A program made the translations under genes and the position numbers. The notes below the pieces were generated by a model that saw only the letters and a program-made list of their open reading frames with translations, did not search any database and was not told the DNA's origin. A stretch of 8,438 bases of DNA from WRIS01 sp050945135. GTDB lineage: Bacteria; Actinomycetota; Coriobacteriia; Coriobacteriales; Eggerthellaceae. The stretch is from positions 1 to 8,438 of the forward strand of contig JBMNSJ010000061.1 of assembly GCA_050945135.1 (NCBI GenBank), read 5' to 3'. Below, piece by piece: positions 6,441-8,438 of the stretch. How positions within the stretch are numbered: the first letter of the stretch is position 1; every line of letters begins with the position of its first letter.

Positions 6441-7697
6441 TCATGAGGGCTCGGAGCCCGAATCGGCTTTAGGTTCAGGCTGTTGCGCTTCTGCCGCGCT
6501 TTCCTCATCCGGCGTTGTAGAAGCAGGGGCATCGTTCGGATCGCCGCCGGCATCGACCTGTTTCATCATGTTCTGCCACGAAGACTGCTCGGTGATCACG
6601 TAGCTCACACCGTCGATCGTCATAGTGGAAGAGGGAACCATCGCCGAGTAGAACGTGATACCGCTTGCCGCTTGGAATTTCTGCGCCAGCTCGATGATGT
6701 CGTTCAAACTGTAATCGGTGCTCACGCATTCAGCGAGCTTCTGAATCGTACCCGGAAGGTCGAGCGGAGATACATCCAGCACCTTTTTGATGATGGCCTC
6801 GGCAAGAATGCGCTGGTTGTCGGCGCGCTGGAAATCGCCACGAGAATAGCCGTACCGCTCGCGAGCAAACGATAGGGCCTGCTTGCCGTTGAGCAGCTGC
6901 TCGCCTGCTTGAAGCTGGGTTCCTGTGTTGCTCTGCCCGGTTTCATCGTTGGAAACAGGCACGTTAACCCATACGCCGCCGAGCATATCGACGAGCGTTT
7001 CCAATTCTTGGAAGTGAATTTCGGCATAGTGCGTGATGGGTACGCCGGCAAACGCCGATACAGCCTCCACCGCACCCGCTGCGCCGCCGAACGCATACGC
7101 CGCATTGATTTTCTGTCGCCCGTGCCCCTTCAGATCGATCATGGTATCACGCGGTATCGACACCATCGTGATAGCGCCGTTCTGGGGATCGATGCGAGTA
7201 AGAATCATCACATCCGAGCGAGAAGTTTCGTCCGTTTCTCGGGCATCGGAGCCGAGAACAAGCATGTAGTAGGGCTTTTCTTTGGTCTCGGCAACCACGG
7301 GCTCGAGAACGGCTTTAAGGCTGTCGGCCTCTTCTTTGCTATCGAAGGAAAGCGCTTGGTTGACGGAGTTGTAATAAAGCGCCGCCGCGCCGCCGGCAAG
7401 TCCCACAACGCAAAGGATCGCAACAAGCGTCATGAGTACGGCCTTGCGAGCCGTATGCTTCTTGCGCTTCTTGCGAACGCGGATGATGTCTTCTGACCGC
7501 GAGAGATCGGGAGCTTTGCGCAAAGGCGGAACGCCAACCGGATCGGACCCCGAATGCGCGGTATGACGACGTTGGCCGGAGCGAACCGGCACTGCGGAAA
7601 CGAATGCCGAATCGGATTGCGGCTGCGACCCGGAAGCTACCTCGGTCGACTGCTCCCGTGAAGCCTGATGACGTGGGTCCCGAGAATCATAGCGCAT
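6441..7697 (-). CDS. LytR-CpsA-Psr (LCP) family cell-wall glycopolymer ligase
   Basis: A 418-residue protein: a long basic and polar cytoplasmic N-terminus (1-84, with RVRKKRKK at 73-80), one membrane helix (about 86-108), then the extracellular LCP domain. Hallmarks are LGSDARETDETSRSD (148-162), SIPRDTMI (180-187), GRQKINAAYAFGG (193-205) and SFARERYGYSRGDFQRADNQ (276-295), which contain the Arg and Asp residues that bind the lipid pyrophosphate. Known role: it transfers undecaprenyl-linked polymer to peptidoglycan. The C-terminus (about 383-418) is a low-complexity acidic tail. It is the first gene of the operon. An in-frame TAA directly precedes the ATG, which fixes the start, and the only G-rich sequence at ribosome-binding distance is a run of nine Gs. 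Confidence 0.93.
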   Translation of the reverse strand: MRYDSRDPRHQASREQSTEVASGSQPQSDSAFVSAVPVRSGQRRHTAHSGSDPVGVPPLRKAPDLSRSEDIIRVRKKRKKHTARKAVLMTLVAILCVVGLAGGAAALYYNSVNQALSFDSKEEADSLKAVLEPVVAETKEKPYYMLVLGSDARETDETSRSDVMILTRIDPQNGAITMVSIPRDTMIDLKGHGRQKINAAYAFGGAAGAVEAVSAFAGVPITHYAEIHFQELETLVDMLGGVWVNVPVSNDETGQSNTGTQLQAGEQLLNGKQALSFARERYGYSRGDFQRADNQRILAEAIIKKVLDVSPLDLPGTIQKLAECVSTDYSLNDIIELAQKFQAASGITFYSAMVPSSTMTIDGVSYVITEQSSWQNMMKQVDAGGDPNDAPASTTPDEESAAEAQQPEPKADSGSEPS

Positions 7698-7706
7698 TTA
7701 AATGGA

Positions 7707-7715
7707 CCCCCCCCC
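7707..7715 (-). repeat. G9 homopolymer at the ribosome-binding site of the LCP gene
   Basis: Nine consecutive Cs on the plus strand give GGGGGGGGG on the transcribed strand, ending 9 bases before the LCP start codon. No other Shine-Dalgarno-like sequence is present, so the run probably serves that role. Runs of this length slip readily, and a change in length would alter pairing or spacing. Confidence 0.8.
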
Positions 7716-7725
7716 GTTCAAAACC

Positions 7726-7740
7726 GCCTTCGGCAAAGGC
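7726..7740 (-). promoter_or_regulatory. Small leader hairpin before the LCP gene
   Basis: GCCTT, loop TGCCG, AAGGC on the minus strand forms a 5-pair stem 28 bases before the LCP start codon, followed by GGTTTT. It is too weak for a confident terminator. A second small hairpin (TTCGCG, loop GAAG, CGCGAA) lies at 7854-7869 in the same predicted leader. Confidence 0.3.
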
Positions 7741-7894
7741 TGGCATCGGACGGTAGACGGCAGACGGCACTATGCCGATTCGCATATCATCGTAAAAAAG
7801 TATGTCCGCTGCAGGGATAATCAACAGGAATGTCTCTCGCGTTTTCGTGCAGATTCGCGCTTCCGCGAACCAAATGGTCATGTTTACGGACCCC

Positions 7895-7923
7895 ATAATA
7901 GAGGTTCAACCAAAAATTGGCAA
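7895..7923 (-). promoter_or_regulatory. Main promoter of the polysaccharide operon
   Basis: TTGCCA at 7923-7918 and TATTAT at 7900-7895 on the minus strand are separated by exactly 17 bases, each matching the housekeeping sigma consensus at 5 of 6 positions. Transcription would begin near 7888, leaving a leader of about 190 bases before the LCP gene. This makes the reading frame that starts at 7896, inside the -10 box, unlikely to be a real gene. Confidence 0.65.
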
Positions 7924-7944
7924 CAAAGAGAGCAGTGAGAAGCA

Positions 7945-7954
7945 CCCCCCCCCC
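7945..7954 (-). repeat. G10 homopolymer upstream of the operon promoter
   Basis: Ten consecutive Cs on the plus strand (Gs on the transcribed strand), lying 21 bases upstream of the -35 box, about -57 to -66 from the predicted start of transcription. A run this long is rare by chance and sits where an activator would bind. Confidence 0.8.
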
Positions 7955-7977
7955 GGAGCGGAAATCATCACAGTTTG

Positions 7978-8006
7978 TTCACATATCTAATATGTTTGCT
8001 TATAAT
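7978..8006 (+). promoter_or_regulatory. Strong promoter reading rightward, away from the operon
   Basis: TTCACA at 7978-7983 and a perfect TATAAT at 8001-8006 with a 17-base spacer. The match is better than that of the operon promoter. Transcription would begin near 8013 and run antisense through the phosphatase remnant into the IS3 fragment. No plausible plus-strand gene follows within the window. Confidence 0.6.
7981..7995. promoter_or_regulatory. Perfect palindrome, possible operator
   Basis: ACATAT CTA ATATGT: two 6-base arms around a 3-base centre. It overlaps the -35 box and spacer of the plus-strand promoter and lies upstream of the minus-strand promoter, so a bound repressor could affect transcription in both directions. 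The arms are AT-rich and could be chance. Confidence 0.4.
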
Positions 8007-8068
8007 TCGAAAATGCTCGGTTTCGGCAGCTCAAACATCTGCGCAGCACGTTACGGAAGGCAGAAGCG

Positions 8069-8338
8069 TCACCCGGCAAGAAACTTCGCTTGAAGCGATT
8101 CTTGCTTCTCAGGCGTCACGCAGAGCGCCTCGTGCACATACGCATCCAAACTGCCGTAGCGCTTATCGACCGCATCGAGAGCCGCGCGCAAAAACCGTTC
8201 GTCGGCAGAATTGAGCACGCGAACGCTATCGTCGAGCTTGCCCGCCATGCCATAGGCCGCCAGCGCATCGAGTATCTCCTGGGTTCGACTTTCCGTGTAC
8301 CCGTTCGTGGCAAGGTAATCGTCGAGGATGGCTTCGTA
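8069..8338 (-). pseudogene. C-terminal remnant of an IphP-like tyrosine phosphatase
   Basis: About 90 codons resemble the end of the IphP-type (Y_phosphatase3) tyrosine/serine phosphatases: YEAILDDYLATNGY, then VRVLNSADERFLRAALDAV and the signature end YGSLDAYVHEAL plus a final Leu-rich helix. Full proteins are about 250 residues, with the catalytic HCxxGKDR loop in the missing N-terminal part, so nothing active remains. Codons upstream of 8338 in the same frame are only the antisense of an IS3 transposase fragment; the junction is at about 8339-8344. The gene would have lain upstream of the polysaccharide operon on the same strand, and its function relative to it is unclear. Confidence 0.8.
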
Positions 8339-8339
8339 G

Positions 8340-8438
8340 GGTGGCATGTCCACCAGCGAAGCCAAGAAGTTCAAGGCGCTTGAGAAGGAAAACGAACGAC
8401 TCAAAAAGATAGTGGCTGACCTCAGCGTCGATAACGCT
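8340..8438 (+). pseudogene. Internal fragment of an IS3-family OrfA transposase
   Basis: From 8340 the plus strand reads GGMSTSEAKKFKALEKENER and continues LKKIVADLSVDNA to the window edge. This is the leucine-zipper region that follows the helix-turn-helix in IS3-family OrfA (usually YGGM..EAKRLKELEKEN..LKKL). The codon before is a TAG where Tyr is usual, and further upstream the sequence belongs to the phosphatase. The 5' half of orfA and the terminal repeat are therefore missing here. It may continue intact beyond the window. It does not overlap the OrfA part at the left edge, so whether both come from the same element type cannot be tested. Confidence 0.8.

Noticed and set aside
7687..7896. 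Minus-strand frame of 69 codons between the promoter and the LCP gene, running through the G9 tract
   Set aside because: Its ATG falls inside the predicted -10 box, it has no ribosome-binding site and no recognisable domain. An internal start at 7881 could make a leader peptide but nothing supports it.
8345..8404. First 20 residues of the phosphatase frame as a genuine N-terminus
   Set aside because: They are the antisense of the IS3 OrfA fragment, not part of any phosphatase.
1..8438. CRISPR array, tRNA or rRNA genes
   Set aside because: No regularly spaced repeats and no tRNA- or rRNA-like sequences were seen on either strand.

Overview
The window is the regulatory and assembly front end of an exopolysaccharide or capsule locus. 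Almost every gene lies on the minus strand and is read from right to left. The parts are an LCP (LytR-CpsA-Psr) ligase, a Wzz/CpsC chain-length protein, a CpsD-type tyrosine kinase, a CpsB-type PHP phosphatase, a LoaP-like NusG paralogue and several initiating sugar-phosphate transferases. This set, the split CpsC/CpsD arrangement, and G+C near 55-60% in the core genes suggest a high-GC Gram-positive. My best guess is a gut Coriobacteriia/Eggerthellaceae member; this is inference from gene content, not from a database match.

Right edge (about 7700-8438): a fragment of an IS3-family orfA runs out of the window on the plus strand. It is joined directly to the last ~90 codons of an IphP-like tyrosine phosphatase on the minus strand. 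Next comes a ~370-bp gene-free control region with a strong plus-strand promoter overlapping a perfect palindrome, a good minus-strand promoter (TTGCCA-N17-TATTAT) for the operon, and two homopolymer tracts. One tract (10 G) lies upstream of that promoter; the other (9 G) sits at the ribosome-binding-site position of the LCP gene.

Core (about 4248-7697): LCP, wzz/cpsC, cpsD and cpsB follow one another with small gaps. They would control chain length, regulate assembly by phosphorylation and dephosphorylation, and attach the polymer to the cell wall.

Middle (about 3060-4247): a 313-bp non-coding gap with hairpins leads to loaP. LoaP is a specialised NusG expected to load on RNA polymerase and suppress termination over long polysaccharide operons. 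A strong hairpin and a terminator-like hairpin follow loaP at once, as expected if it acts on its own downstream genes.

Left (1-3200): a run of four initiating sugar transferase copies in different states. The first is a frameshifted relic, the second loses its C-terminus after the catalytic DE dyad, the third loses it before the dyad, and the fourth is complete. An AT-rich glycosyltransferase gene follows and is cut after 185 codons by the end of an IS3-family element, which runs out of the window. Flippase, polymerase and the other glycosyltransferases are not visible here.
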